From positions 78,854 to 142,853 of the forward strand of contig JACMLU010000028.1 in the NCBI GenBank assembly GCA_014379405.1: DNA of 64,000 nucleotides, given 5' to 3'. Positions 19,483 through 30,900 of the stretch are shown here, one piece after another. This DNA is from Flavobacterium sp. Its GTDB lineage: Bacteria > Bacteroidota > Bacteroidia > Flavobacteriales > Flavobacteriaceae. Every line of letters begins with the position of its first letter. The first letter of the stretch is position 1. The notes beneath the pieces are model-generated. The model worked only from the letters and a program-made list of their open reading frames with translations, did no database searches and was not told the DNA's origin. The position numbers and the translations under genes are program-made.

Positions 19483-21504
19483 TTAATGCGACAACCAAAC
19501 TGACATTTCGCCTTTGCCTTGATTCCCCCATGCAAAATAAGGAATTAATTTTATGGAATATGTTTTACCTTCGTTTTTAGGAATGGGTTGGTATAACTTT
19601 TTATCCCAAGAATTATCTGGAGTAATGGACGAACTGGCATTAATACTGAGTAAATTTCGATTGTCAATTTTAATAAAATCAGTGGTAAATGTAGAATTTA
19701 GATTCAACAAAACATCATTCACTTTAGTGTTCGCCGGAAGTTGATTGGATTCCAAACAATACACTATTGGCCCACGTTTTACAGCCACTTGATTCTTGAT
19801 TTCTTCTACTAGCGGATTGGCTTGCATCAATTCAACCGGCATTGGGATATTCAATTCTATGACCTCCCCTTTTTTCCATTTTTGCACTATTTTTTGGTAC
19901 GAACCTGAAACAATAGCATCATCAATATTTCTACCATTGATTGAAATTGTAGTTCCTTGACTCCAACCCGGAATTCTCAAGAAAAAAGCTTGTTCGTCTT
20001 TGGGAGCTTTCACAATTTTCAAAGTGATTTTTCCATCCCAAGGATAATTGGTTTGTTGTTCAATTTCGATTTTTTCTCCTGTAAGCGTAGTTGAATTCAA
20101 ACTGTTGCTGCCGTACAAATTCACATACAATCCTTCTTTCGAAAAATTATAAGCGTAATTGCTGATCTCGGCTATGGTTCTCGTCACGTTTGGCGCACAG
20201 CAATTCGACAAGGCAATATAACCTTCACGTTCTTTGCTCCATCTTTGTTTGAAAGGTAAATCTTTGGAAACATTCAACGGATTGTTGTAAAAAAATTCGG
20301 TTCCTTCCAAACTGATTCCAGACAACACACTATTATAAAGCGCCAATTCCACAATATCGGCATATTTTGCATCGGCAGTAATTTGAAGCATTCTCCAATT
20401 CCACAAAACATTCCCGATATTGGCACAGGTTTCTGTATGAGCCGTGGCATTTGGCAATTGAAACGGTCTTCCGTAAGCTTGATGAATTTTTTGTACATCG
20501 GCAGGATTATACGAAGTTCCGTCTGGCGAAACGCCGTCATACAAAGAACCGCAAGCTCCGGTAATGTACATTTTTCGATAAGCAACGTCATTCCAAATGG
20601 ATTCCAAATTACCCAATAATTTCTTCTCTCCCGTTTCGGCATATAAATCGGCAACACCAGCATACAAATAATTGGCTCTAACCGCGTGACCCATTGCCGT
20701 AGTCTGTTGCCTGAACGGAATTCTGTCTTGATTATCGTCTGTTCCGTCATTGGTTGCTCCTCTAATATCAATTAGATTATTGGCCAATTCTAAATATTTT
20801 GGATTTTTCGTGGTGCGATACATTTCGACAATTCCCATATAATGAGAAGGGCAAATAGCATTTCGAGCTAAATCTGGCGATGCTTTTTTATAGAAATCAT
20901 ACAGATAATCAGCAACACCTTTGGCGATATTCAAGAAATTGGTTTTTCCGGTGGCACGATAATGCACGCAAGCGGCAGTCATCAAATGTCCCATATTGTA
21001 TTTCTCGAAACCCAACTGTTTTTTTACTTCTTCCGGCCCTAAAGTTCCCCAACGTTCGTCTATTAAAACGAGAGTATGCAAATAGCCGTCTTTGCGTTGT
21101 GTTTTTGCAAAAAGCGCAATGGCTTTGTCCATTTCCGCATCCAATTTCTTGTCTTTCGTAACGGCATAAGTAGCAGCCATTCCTTCAAAAATCTTGTAAA
21201 AATCTCCGTCGTGAAAAGAGGGTCCTTTAAAAGTTCCTTTACTTTCACCAGCCGCGATTTCGAAATTTTTATAGGCGTGCGAAATCGAATCGTTATGATA
21301 CAAATTCCACATATACGGCAAGGTATTTTTGGTTTCCACATCAAATTGTTCTTTCCAAAAACCATTTGTCCATTGTACGTCCTGCAAATTCAGACTTTGC
21401 AATTTAGAATAAGGACTTTCCGAATTGGCAACCAGGCCTTTATTCTGCGCCACAAAGGCTGTAGAAAAAAGTATCGTTGATAATAGAATGATTTGCTTTT
21501 TCAT
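19483..21504 (-). CDS. GH127 (DUF1680) beta-L-arabinofuranosidase-like protein
   Basis: ORF extends to 21534; start placed at MKKQIILLSTILFSTAFVAQ; FKGPSFHDGDFYKIFEGMAATYAVTKD, TETCANIGNVLWNWRMLQ, NCCAPNVTRTIAEI. Confidence 0.9.
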   Translation of the reverse strand: MKKQIILLSTILFSTAFVAQNKGLVANSESPYSKLQSLNLQDVQWTNGFWKEQFDVETKNTLPYMWNLYHNDSISHAYKNFEIAAGESKGTFKGPSFHDGDFYKIFEGMAATYAVTKDKKLDAEMDKAIALFAKTQRKDGYLHTLVLIDERWGTLGPEEVKKQLGFEKYNMGHLMTAACVHYRATGKTNFLNIAKGVADYLYDFYKKASPDLARNAICPSHYMGIVEMYRTTKNPKYLELANNLIDIRGATNDGTDDNQDRIPFRQQTTAMGHAVRANYLYAGVADLYAETGEKKLLGNLESIWNDVAYRKMYITGACGSLYDGVSPDGTSYNPADVQKIHQAYGRPFQLPNATAHTETCANIGNVLWNWRMLQITADAKYADIVELALYNSVLSGISLEGTEFFYNNPLNVSKDLPFKQRWSKEREGYIALSNCCAPNVTRTIAEISNYAYNFSKEGLYVNLYGSNSLNSTTLTGEKIEIEQQTNYPWDGKITLKIVKAPKDEQAFFLRIPGWSQGTTISINGRNIDDAIVSGSYQKIVQKWKKGEVIELNIPMPVELMQANPLVEEIKNQVAVKRGPIVYCLESNQLPANTKVNDVLLNLNSTFTTDFIKIDNRNLLSINASSSITPDNSWDKKLYQPIPKNEGKTYSIKLIPYFAWGNQGKGEMSVWLSH

Positions 21505-21554
21505 TTTATAATTATATTTTAAATATTTTGCCACAGATTAAAAAGTAAAATTCC

Positions 21555-21612
21555 ACCGCAGATTCGCAGATTATTTTTTAAAAATTCAATAAAAAATCAG
21601 TGAATCTGCGGT
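21555..21612 (-). repeat. Inverted repeat ACCGCAGATTC...GAATCTGCGGT (CAGATT-type repeat)
   Basis: 11-bp perfect arms 21555-21565 and 21602-21612. Confidence 0.8.
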
Positions 21613-21629
21613 AAAAAATTAGACCTGTT

Positions 21630-24086
21630 TTATTTTACAAAAACGTTGATAACACGAGTCATCGTGTCCCCATCTTTGTCGGTTACGGTTATTTTTAACG
21701 AAGCCAATCCTTTTTGGACAGCTGTAAATTCAATCGTTGAACCTTTTACTATAACTTTTCCGTTGGTAACATCAGAGAAAGAATATGCTAGTTTTTTCTC
21801 GTATCCTTTGAAATAATCTTTGGCATCCAAAGTCAATTTTCCACCTGAATTGATAAAAAAGTGTGGTTTTGCCATCCAATCTAAATAGTCGTCCAATTGG
21901 GTAAAACCGTCTTTGTCTTTATCCGAATTAGCATCTGAAAAATCTCCTACTTTCGTATTCACATTTGATCCTTTGGCTTCTTCCCACCAGTTTGGCAATC
22001 CATCGTGATCTGTATCCCAATCGGCTGTTCGTTTTTCATTGGCGAAATTTGGAAATCCTCCAGCGTCGGCTTCATTGTCTATAAGTCCTCCCAAACCACT
22101 TTTGCTTCCTTTGAAAGTATAAGTTCCTTTCAAAGTTTCCTCAACAATACGAATATCGTGTTTGTCGAAGAAAGGCTGAGTGGCACCAACATCAGAAAGC
22201 ACATCCTTGTAAGCTGCTTCTGCAGTCTGATTAGCTACAAAAGATTCGAAAAATGGTTTTGGCAAAAACACATCATAATCCACAATTGCTTTATTAGATA
22301 TTGTAAACTTTCTCCCTTTATCCTGATTCTTTTCATTGAAATAACCCGGCATCACGTTTCCATCAAAATAATATTGCTGTTTCCCTTTTCCAACACCCTC
22401 AATTTGTGCATTAAGCGCCACGAATATTTTAGTTGAAACTCCCGGTTTATAAAAATTATTGACAAAATTCACTTCACTCGCACCGCCGTCTGTAGTTCGG
22501 TGTCCCCAATTGTACACCACATTATTACGAATATCCACTCGTCCTCCATAAAAACCATCACCATTCAAACCACCGCCAATACTCCAATTTCTGCCTTCAT
22601 TGTGTGCCAATAAATTGTGGTGAAAACTTCCGATATCACCACCAATAGTCGCCGCATATCCGTGCATTTTTCCTGCTGGATATTTATCGTGACCCGCCAC
22701 ATTCAAGGCTTCTGAAATCAAAGTGCGTTGCATAGTAATATTGTGTGAACCTCGAGAACTAAAAGACTCATCAATCGTCCAGCTGATAGAACAGTGGTCT
22801 ATAATACTATGGTTGGCGCCCGTAAGTCCCATTCCGTCGTAAGTAGTTCCGCCGCCAATTCGAACTTTCAAAAATCGGATTACTCCATCATTTCCTGTCA
22901 GTCCAACAGGTGCCCTACTAATAGTGATCCCTTCACCCGGAGCGGTTTGCCCAGCAATTGTTATGTAAGGTTGATTCACCACTAATCTTGAAGCCAATTT
23001 TATATTTCCCGAAACATTAAACACAATGGTTCGCGGACCAATAGGCTGATCAACGGCATCACGCAAACTGCCTGATCCATTGTCATTCAAGTTGTTCACT
23101 TCGACCACTTTTCCGCCTCTTCCACCCAAGGCAAAACGACCATATCCTTCGGCTCCCGGGAACGCCAATTGTGCTGGCCTGAATGACCAAACTGTTCCCA
23201 AAGTTGCATTTCCTTTGGCATCCAATTCATCCACACGCCAGTAATAAGTTGTTCCACTGTATAATTTTCCAAGTTCAAATTTGTTCGAGGTTAATTTTCC
23301 TTTAAATTCAGGAGATTTTTCGGTGGCATTTGAAACGGCTTTTTTGTCGGTTCCATAATAGATTTGGTGGGCAACTGCATCTTTTGCCGATTCCCAATTC
23401 AATATCAATTTTTTATCAATCATCACATGTTCATTCGCGTTTTCAGGCTTTGGCGTATGCGATTGCTTTTTCAAATTTGGAGTGTCAATTTCAAATCCGT
23501 TAATGACCATTTGTTGGATAAAATCCGGGGATTTTGCATCTAATTCAAAACGAATCACCACATCCTTGTTGGCCTCGGCATTAAACAGGATATAAGCTGT
23601 TGCCGTTTCTATTTTGGAATTGGAACGATTACTTGGCGTTACTGTTTCCACCAATTTATTGTTCACATAAATTTTTACTGGTGCAAATGTTTTGCCTTCG
23701 ATTTTGTCGAAAGTGTTGTGAAACGTAAGCAAAGAATGTTCTCCCGCTTTCAGACCGCTAATTGTTAATTCCAAGTTTTCGGCTGTAGCCAAACCATCAC
23801 TTGCCAATTTACTGTAAAAAGGCGCATTCATCCCCACTTTATACCATTTTGCATTAAAGTTTCCTTTCAACTTGAAGGTTAGGTTTTTGAAAGATTTCTC
23901 GGCTTGCTTTTGTTCGCTTATCGGCCAAGAATTATAATTGGTGTCATTTACTTCTTCCACTCTCCTTTGCGAAAAATCAAAATCTACTTTCACGATTTGT
24001 TTCTCCGTCCCACTTTTTAATGATTGCGCTTGCGTATTTACAGCCAAAATAGCCGACAAAGCCAAACAACTTACTAATCTTTTCAT
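21630..24086 (-). CDS. Multidomain PL1-like pectate lyase (N-terminal beta-sandwich and FnIII-like region, PL1 domain, Ca-binding repeat, C-terminal Ig-like/cadherin-like domain)
   Basis: 818 aa; FPGAEGYGRFALGGRGGKVVEVNNLNDNGSGSLRDAV, YITIAGQTAPGEGITI, IIDHCSISWTIDE; DTDHDGLPNWWEEAKGSN...DANSDKDKDGFTQLDDYLDW. Confidence 0.85.
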   Translation of the reverse strand: MKRLVSCLALSAILAVNTQAQSLKSGTEKQIVKVDFDFSQRRVEEVNDTNYNSWPISEQKQAEKSFKNLTFKLKGNFNAKWYKVGMNAPFYSKLASDGLATAENLELTISGLKAGEHSLLTFHNTFDKIEGKTFAPVKIYVNNKLVETVTPSNRSNSKIETATAYILFNAEANKDVVIRFELDAKSPDFIQQMVINGFEIDTPNLKKQSHTPKPENANEHVMIDKKLILNWESAKDAVAHQIYYGTDKKAVSNATEKSPEFKGKLTSNKFELGKLYSGTTYYWRVDELDAKGNATLGTVWSFRPAQLAFPGAEGYGRFALGGRGGKVVEVNNLNDNGSGSLRDAVDQPIGPRTIVFNVSGNIKLASRLVVNQPYITIAGQTAPGEGITISRAPVGLTGNDGVIRFLKVRIGGGTTYDGMGLTGANHSIIDHCSISWTIDESFSSRGSHNITMQRTLISEALNVAGHDKYPAGKMHGYAATIGGDIGSFHHNLLAHNEGRNWSIGGGLNGDGFYGGRVDIRNNVVYNWGHRTTDGGASEVNFVNNFYKPGVSTKIFVALNAQIEGVGKGKQQYYFDGNVMPGYFNEKNQDKGRKFTISNKAIVDYDVFLPKPFFESFVANQTAEAAYKDVLSDVGATQPFFDKHDIRIVEETLKGTYTFKGSKSGLGGLIDNEADAGGFPNFANEKRTADWDTDHDGLPNWWEEAKGSNVNTKVGDFSDANSDKDKDGFTQLDDYLDWMAKPHFFINSGGKLTLDAKDYFKGYEKKLAYSFSDVTNGKVIVKGSTIEFTAVQKGLASLKITVTDKDGDTMTRVINVFVK

Positions 24087-24092
24087 CTTCTT

Positions 24093-26420
24093 TTAATTTA
24101 ATTTGATTTTTTCTACCTCTGATTTACCTAGCAGATTGATTATATCTTTTTTCCTTTCTTCAGGAATTACCTTTAAAACTTTCAATTCACCATTTACGAG
24201 TTCCACTTCAACAGTAGTGTTTTTTGGTGCGTGCAATTTGAAATGCACATTCCAGTCTTTTGGCCAAGCTGGAAAAAGATAAATTTTCCCATCGGCTTCT
24301 TGCAAAAGCATTTCTTGCATTCCAATCATTCCGCTTCCTCCCCAATTATGATCCGGAACCCAATCATATCCTGGGCCCCAAAAGGCAGGAAATCTTCGGT
24401 CTGAATTGGCCATTTTCAACAAATTGTATTTGGCCGCATCGTTGGTCAAACCCAAACGAGCCGCAAAAATATTATCCTGTTTCCAGCCGATATGACTTCT
24501 GAATTTAATCGCATCCGTATCGTATTTAAAAGTATTTAAGGCCGTTTTTAAATCGGGTTTTCCAATTCCATAGATTCCCCATGGAAAAACGGAATACAAT
24601 TGTGGCACTTCAGAATTATTGATTCTTTCCCAAGATTTTGCTGGAACCAATACTTTATGATTATCTACTTGTCCAAAATTCAATGGAGGAATTCGGGTTT
24701 GAAAACCTTTCAAATATTCTAAATCTTCTTTTGACAGTTCTTTTTCCGAAAGAGTTAAAATCTTTTCCGTAATTACTTGCAAAGCGGAAATAGTGCTATT
24801 GGAATTATACGCCATTTTGTAAGTTTCGGCACCCGAACCTGGATATAGAATCAAATGACTATTGCCATCCAAAGGTTTTCTGCCTCTTTGTTTGGCCAAA
24901 TATTGGTAATGTTCATCAAAAAACCGAACACAACTCACGATAAACTGATTGTATTTTTGAATATTTTCATTGGCATATTCTTTCTGTTGCAACATCATTT
25001 GACAAAACTCAAAAACCGTGTCCCATTCATATTCCAACCAAGCATTGTACTCCATTCCTGGATCATAATCGGCTGGTCGTTTCCACTCGTATTCGGCAGG
25101 ATTAGGTAAACCAAAATTTTCCAATTGCTCTGTAAAAGCTGCTCCGCCGTGTTTCCAATAGACTTGCGAACGCAATTCGGCATTTTTTTGCAAACTCAAA
25201 TAATAATCCAATTGCGATTTCATCATATCAAAATCACCGCTTTTCACCATCGGAAAATAAACCAATCGCTGGTTTTGAGCCGTCATTGTTCCGCCTCCCC
25301 AATTTCTGAAATCGGGTGTAAAGTTCAAATCGGGATTAGTAAAAACAGGATCGACTGTAAATAATCCGCCGTTGAATTTAGTTGGATATTTTCCGTGAGC
25401 ATTGCAGCCCAGCATATAGCGAAACAACTGATAATTTTGCCCGATTTGATAAACGGAATCTTTTTCAGTCGAATGCTTTTTTTGTGTATAAATAAAAGAA
25501 CGATTCCAGAAATTATTCCACCATTTTACAGTATTTTTTTCGGCTTGCTTGGCTGTTCTTTTATTTAAAGAAATCAAACTTTTCAAACCGTTATTCCAAG
25601 TATTATAATCAAATTGGCTGGTATTCAGATAAATCTCCAGTGACTGTTTTTTCGAAGATTCTATGCTCGTTACATTAAAACCTTTAAAATCTGTATCTTG
25701 GTATTTACCAAAGTAAGTTCCGTCCGGTTTTAAATTATCACCTTTCATCAATCCGCCGAACGTCAAATCCATAATTGGGTTCATCATTTGATCCTTAACC
25801 GATTCCATTTTTTGCTGCTTTACGGCAACATCAAATACGGTTTCTTCACGGTTTCGGTGGTAAAATTTGATTCCGTTATTTTCAAAAGTGATTGAATCTT
25901 TGTAAGTAACAATATCTCCTTGCGGTGCCCATTTATAGGAATTGGCATTATTGGCTTTCCCTTTGGAATCTCGGTTTTTGTAACGCCAACTTTCGTAGGA
26001 AGCCGTCATTTTCAGTGGATTTTCACTTTCTAAATCCAAATGAATTATCGGCTTGAAAACATCGACCCAAAGTTTGATTTTGGTATCCCTTTGAGCAATC
26101 AAAATATAACCGTCTTTCAAAACCAATTCCTGATGAAAGCCTTCATTATCGACAAAAGGATTAGGCGTTAACGTAACTTTTACACGGCCTAGTTTCAGCA
26201 ACTTATTGTGCTCGTCAAAAGTGCCACTTCTAGAAAAATAAAAATACAAATCGCCTTTTTCTACCCAAACATTCAACCCAACATCTCCACCGCCCATAGG
26301 CATTGATTCTGATGAATTGTTGCTTTGTGTGATCCAAATTTGATTGTAATTCTCAAGCACAGGAATCTGCGCCTTTACTAAAAGCGTAAAAAAAAGAAAT
26401 ATGTAAATTATATGTTTCAT
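24093..26420 (-). CDS. DUF5703-like secreted putative glycoside hydrolase (alpha/alpha-toroid-like)
   Basis: ORF extends to 26450; start placed at MKHIIYIFLFFTLLVKAQ; SESMPMGGGDVGLNVWVEKGDLYFYFSRSGTFDEHNKLLKLGRVKVTL resembles DUF5703/GH95-like N-terminal domains; C-terminal toroid-type helices. Confidence 0.7.
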   Translation of the reverse strand: MKHIIYIFLFFTLLVKAQIPVLENYNQIWITQSNNSSESMPMGGGDVGLNVWVEKGDLYFYFSRSGTFDEHNKLLKLGRVKVTLTPNPFVDNEGFHQELVLKDGYILIAQRDTKIKLWVDVFKPIIHLDLESENPLKMTASYESWRYKNRDSKGKANNANSYKWAPQGDIVTYKDSITFENNGIKFYHRNREETVFDVAVKQQKMESVKDQMMNPIMDLTFGGLMKGDNLKPDGTYFGKYQDTDFKGFNVTSIESSKKQSLEIYLNTSQFDYNTWNNGLKSLISLNKRTAKQAEKNTVKWWNNFWNRSFIYTQKKHSTEKDSVYQIGQNYQLFRYMLGCNAHGKYPTKFNGGLFTVDPVFTNPDLNFTPDFRNWGGGTMTAQNQRLVYFPMVKSGDFDMMKSQLDYYLSLQKNAELRSQVYWKHGGAAFTEQLENFGLPNPAEYEWKRPADYDPGMEYNAWLEYEWDTVFEFCQMMLQQKEYANENIQKYNQFIVSCVRFFDEHYQYLAKQRGRKPLDGNSHLILYPGSGAETYKMAYNSNSTISALQVITEKILTLSEKELSKEDLEYLKGFQTRIPPLNFGQVDNHKVLVPAKSWERINNSEVPQLYSVFPWGIYGIGKPDLKTALNTFKYDTDAIKFRSHIGWKQDNIFAARLGLTNDAAKYNLLKMANSDRRFPAFWGPGYDWVPDHNWGGSGMIGMQEMLLQEADGKIYLFPAWPKDWNVHFKLHAPKNTTVEVELVNGELKVLKVIPEERKKDIINLLGKSEVEKIKLN

Positions 26421-26453
26421 CTCAATGATTTTCCTTGTTTTGATTCTCAACGC

Positions 26454-26486
26454 AGACCTGACAGGTTTTAAAAACCTGTCAGGTCT
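26454..26486. repeat. Palindrome family A, copy 1: AGACCTGACAGGTTTT-A-AAAACCTGTCAGGTCT
   Basis: Perfect 16-bp arms, 1-nt centre. Confidence 0.95.
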
Positions 26487-26495
26487 ATTAAGAAA

Positions 26496-27929
26496 CTACC
26501 ACTCATCCGTACGGAACGACGAAACTGGTAAACCTCCCGTACTGAACAATTCCGCTTTGGCAAAATCCTTGAATAAATATCGAACCGCCGCTGGTTTTGC
26601 AACTTTATCCGAAGTAAGTACGACCGATTTTCGGCGAACTTCGGCTTTGGCAGGATAAAAAACCTTGTCCTCTCCAGCAATTTCAAAACCTGTTACTTCT
26701 TTTCCGTAAGCTGTAATTCCGTTGGGCGCATCGTCAAAAGACACCGTTGCTTTCGCATCCACAATTTCCATACCTTTAAATTTTGGACTCTCAAATTCAA
26801 AGCCTTCTATTCCGTAGGTTTTGGCCAAAGCCAAATATCCCAAGCGATTTCCTCCCTTTTCTTTATCTACTGGATGGATATTATTTTCTTCGCCAATATC
26901 CATCAAAACGACCATTCCTGAATTCGGAATTCCCTTTGAAGCTTTCAATTGTGCTTCTCTCAAATAAGCCGAATTGTATTTTTCTAAATTATCTTTTGGA
27001 TGAAATTGTGCATAATTAAACGGGGCGATTTGAGCATAATAAAAAGGGAAATCGCCTTGTTTCCACAACTCTCTCCAACTGCCGACCATCTTTTTCATCA
27101 AAGCGGTATATTCTGATGCCCGTTCGTAATTTGATTCGCCTTGATACCAGATACAACCTTTGATTCCGTAACCTATAACAGGTGAAAGCATTCCGTTGAA
27201 CAAAGTCGTCGGCACACGGTTTGGGTCTTTTGCCAATTCCTCTTTCGTGGTTGGAATTTTGGCGCTTGCAAAATCTTTCAGCATTTCCTGATTCATCCAA
27301 GCTTCCATACTGGATCCGCCGTAAGAAACGTGAATCAACCCAACCGGAACTTGTAAAACTTCCTGCAAAAGCGAACCGAAGTACCAAGCCGTCGCACTAA
27401 AATTACCAACAGATCTTGGTGAAGCCGTTTCCCATTTTCCTTCAAAATTATCCAAAGGTTCCAAAACAGTAGCACGCGGAATCGTAATCAAACGAATGTT
27501 TTTATTGGTTGATCTAACGATGATTTCGTTGCCATTTTTAACGGGTTGTCCCGGAAAACCTTTCAAAGGCATTTCCATATTCGACTGACCAGAACACAGC
27601 CAAACTTCGCCAATTAATACATTTTTTACGACTACTTTTTCGCTTCCTTCCGAAACTTCAATCGTAAATGGTCCACCAAAAGATGGTGTTTGTAATTCTG
27701 CTTTCCATTTTCCAGAATTGTCTGCTTTCAGCTTGTAGGTTTTAGAATCCCAAGAGGTTTTTATTACAACATTGGCGTTCTTGTCTGCCCAGCCCCACAT
27801 TGGTGCATTTGCCTTTTGCTGTAGCATCATATTGTCCGAAAACAAAGCCGGTAATTTTATTTTGGCATTAATTTGAAAACTTCCTAAAATCAAAAAAATT
27901 GCAATAATATAGTTTCTAAAATGTGTCAT
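26496..27929 (-). CDS. Sialate-O-acetylesterase-like SGNH carbohydrate esterase
   Basis: 477 aa; LPALFSDNMMLQQKANAPMWGWA, GEVWLCSGQSNMEMPL, KGCIWYQGESNYERA, typical of the family. Confidence 0.9.
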   Translation of the reverse strand: MTHFRNYIIAIFLILGSFQINAKIKLPALFSDNMMLQQKANAPMWGWADKNANVVIKTSWDSKTYKLKADNSGKWKAELQTPSFGGPFTIEVSEGSEKVVVKNVLIGEVWLCSGQSNMEMPLKGFPGQPVKNGNEIIVRSTNKNIRLITIPRATVLEPLDNFEGKWETASPRSVGNFSATAWYFGSLLQEVLQVPVGLIHVSYGGSSMEAWMNQEMLKDFASAKIPTTKEELAKDPNRVPTTLFNGMLSPVIGYGIKGCIWYQGESNYERASEYTALMKKMVGSWRELWKQGDFPFYYAQIAPFNYAQFHPKDNLEKYNSAYLREAQLKASKGIPNSGMVVLMDIGEENNIHPVDKEKGGNRLGYLALAKTYGIEGFEFESPKFKGMEIVDAKATVSFDDAPNGITAYGKEVTGFEIAGEDKVFYPAKAEVRRKSVVLTSDKVAKPAAVRYLFKDFAKAELFSTGGLPVSSFRTDEW

Positions 27930-30900
27930 TTCTTTTCTGTTTTTTCTTTTACAATGGTAACTGGCCCCAATAATCCTGCTTTAAGCAATGGCTCTCCTTC
28001 CAATCTAAAAGGAGCCGTTGTCCAGGTTAATCTTTCTTCTTTTGGTAACTTTTGGTCACCAATTAATCGGTTGGCCCAAGTATTCGTGATTTTTATGACT
28101 ATTGTATTTTTTCCTTTTTTCAATGCTTCCGAAATGTCCACTTTATAAGGAAAAGTCCAAAGTGTTCCGCAGTCTTTTCCGTTGATGCTCACCTCAGCAA
28201 TGTTGGCAATGATACCCAAATCCAACCAAATTTTATCATCGGTTTTCCCTTTCCAAACCAATTCTTTTTGATAGGTTGCCGTTCCTGAATAATATTTGAT
28301 ATTGTCGTTCTCCGAAGTGCTCCAATCGAAAAGCTTGTTGATTTTTACGATGTCTTTTGGCCCTTTAAATGCATGGTCGAATTGCAGTTCCCAGTTTTCG
28401 TCCAATGTTTGAACGGTTTCAAATTCAGATTCATTTCCTTTCGCGAAAAGCTCTTTGGTTTCTTCTTTAAAAATCACAAAACCGGATTCATTTGCATCTA
28501 ATATTATTTGGACGATTGTACGCACATTTTCTATTTTCCAATTGGTTAATGCTTTGCTTTTGTCGGTCACAGGATTGTACCAAACGGGAATTTTTCCTGC
28601 TATTCTAAATGATGCTTCAAATTGTCTCTTTTGTTCTTTCTGATTCGAAAGAAAATAAATTTCCTCGTTGTCAGATTTACGATGTGTCCAAGCGATTGTT
28701 TCGGATTCGGCTCTGTTTAAATTTGGAAAATAAACATCCTGTGTAATTCCAATTTCTGCAAAATCGTTTCCTAAATATGGCAATTTAATTATAGTTCCTT
28801 TTCCGATTTTCCAAGTTGATGAATTTGAATTATTCCAAATTTCATCAACCACATTCTTCCATTTTTTTTGATCAGCTTCTGATCGTATTCCGGGTTGTAA
28901 ATTCGGTTTTTCGTCAATAAAAACAGTTGCTCCTTCATTTACCAATTGTAATATTTTTTCGGCTACAGCCAAAGAAATCATTTTATTCGGCGCCATTTTA
29001 TGACTTCCAGGAAACAACAAAGCTCCATACTCGATACTGTTACTCAAGATTACTTTTCCGTTTACGACTTTCGCATTATTCAATAATACATCGGCATTGA
29101 AAGAATCGTATTGATAACCATTCATTGCGTTTATCCATTGTGACAAATCGGTTGAATTTTTAGTCGAGGTCACTTCTTTCGGTATTTTTATGCTTGGCTG
29201 ACCTTCGTTTTTCAATCGAATGGCTTCACTTTCCAGACGCTCTTTTCCAAAAACATTCGGAATGAACGGCACCAATCGATCCGGAAGTACCGAACGCGAC
29301 GGAAAATCTTCGCCAATGAAAACCGCCAAATCGATTACCGGTTTCCCTTTTTGCAATTGAAATTGTACTCTCTGACAATAATCCACCCAAGCTTTTCCGG
29401 GTTTCCACCAGGTTTGATCTCGCTGAAAATAAGACCCAACGCCGTCCAATGTCATTCCGGGTTTTCTGTCCGTCCAAGGATTATGAACAAAAACGTGATA
29501 GAAAAATCGGTTGATTCCGAGGGCATAATTTCTATCGGCCAACGTCTTCAAATTCCCAGGATGTTCGTCCCAATCCATTTTTAACTCCGTAAAAGCTTCC
29601 GCTTGAATAATGTCTTTTCCGTAAATATGCCCTCCTGAAATGGCATCAAGCATATCATTTGGTTTGTCGTGTGTTGGGCTTTTCAGCCAAAATTCGCCAC
29701 TCGGATAATCGATATGTTTAAAATGTAAAAGTCCGTCACTCATCATCGTTGGCGCTACATTTTCGGAACTGAATTTCACTCCTGCTTTTTTGGCTTCATC
29801 TGCCATCGTGCCAAAGAAATTATCGACAATTAATTCCGAAATCGTTTTGCGAACATCATACAATACTTTCTCCGAAGTTTCAATGTCATTTATTGGTATA
29901 CCCGCCATAACCGGCAAATAATCTACAATATTGTAGCCTCTGCGCTTTTTAAATTCTGCATGAAAAACAGGCGACCAGTTTTGACTGCCACATTCCCAGC
30001 TGTCCATATGCAAAATCTTGACCACTTTGGTTGCTAGTTCAGGACCTGCAGTTCGTAGCATTTCGCCAAACCAATGATCCAGTTGAAAACGAACCGCTTC
30101 GGCATTGAATTTATCGACTTCCAATCCTCGTCCTGCGCCTGCAGTGGCATTTTCGTGTCCTGTGGAAGTATGTCCAAAACGGATAATGCGCCAATTCCCT
30201 TTTAAAGGAGCTTTCCAATTTAGAAAGCCTTTTTCGTCAACAAACTTCGAAATGTTAATCATTTTTGATTGATCAACACAATCATTTTTTCCAATTTGTT
30301 CCACAGAAGTTTGCGGACTCAAACGCCAAATGGCTCCTGATTTTCCTTGATAATTGTCAATCAGCGGTTCATTGGACAAATAAATTTTGGCAACTTTCAA
30401 TCCTTGATTCCATTTGGCAGGATCCAAATCTTCCGCGCCGGGTTCTGTTCCTTCGGGATCATAAACAAATCTGAAAAACTTGGCTTTTGTTGGAACGATA
30501 CTGTGGATGTAAAACGCATCAGTGTCTTGCCACCCTTGACGTGGTGTTGTCAATCGACCCAGACTTTTAAAATTTACGCCATCATCACTCACTTCAATTA
30601 GTAAACGATGCGCCTGATAATTATTTCCTTTGGTTTCGATTTGAATGGATTTACACAAAAACGGCTGATCAAATTCGTATTGAATCCAGCCTTTTTCCTT
30701 TAATCGAAACTGATCGCCTTTTTTTGAATCACTCAAAAATGAAGCGTCAAAATCGCCAAGAGTAGAAGTGATTTTTGGACGATTCTGATTGGATGTGATA
30801 TAACTTTCGGTAACGGGAATGGCAAACACAGCGATATCTTTGTAATACTCTTTGTAATGATTTGGAACTGGTAATTGCAGATTTTTAAAGCTATTCCCAT

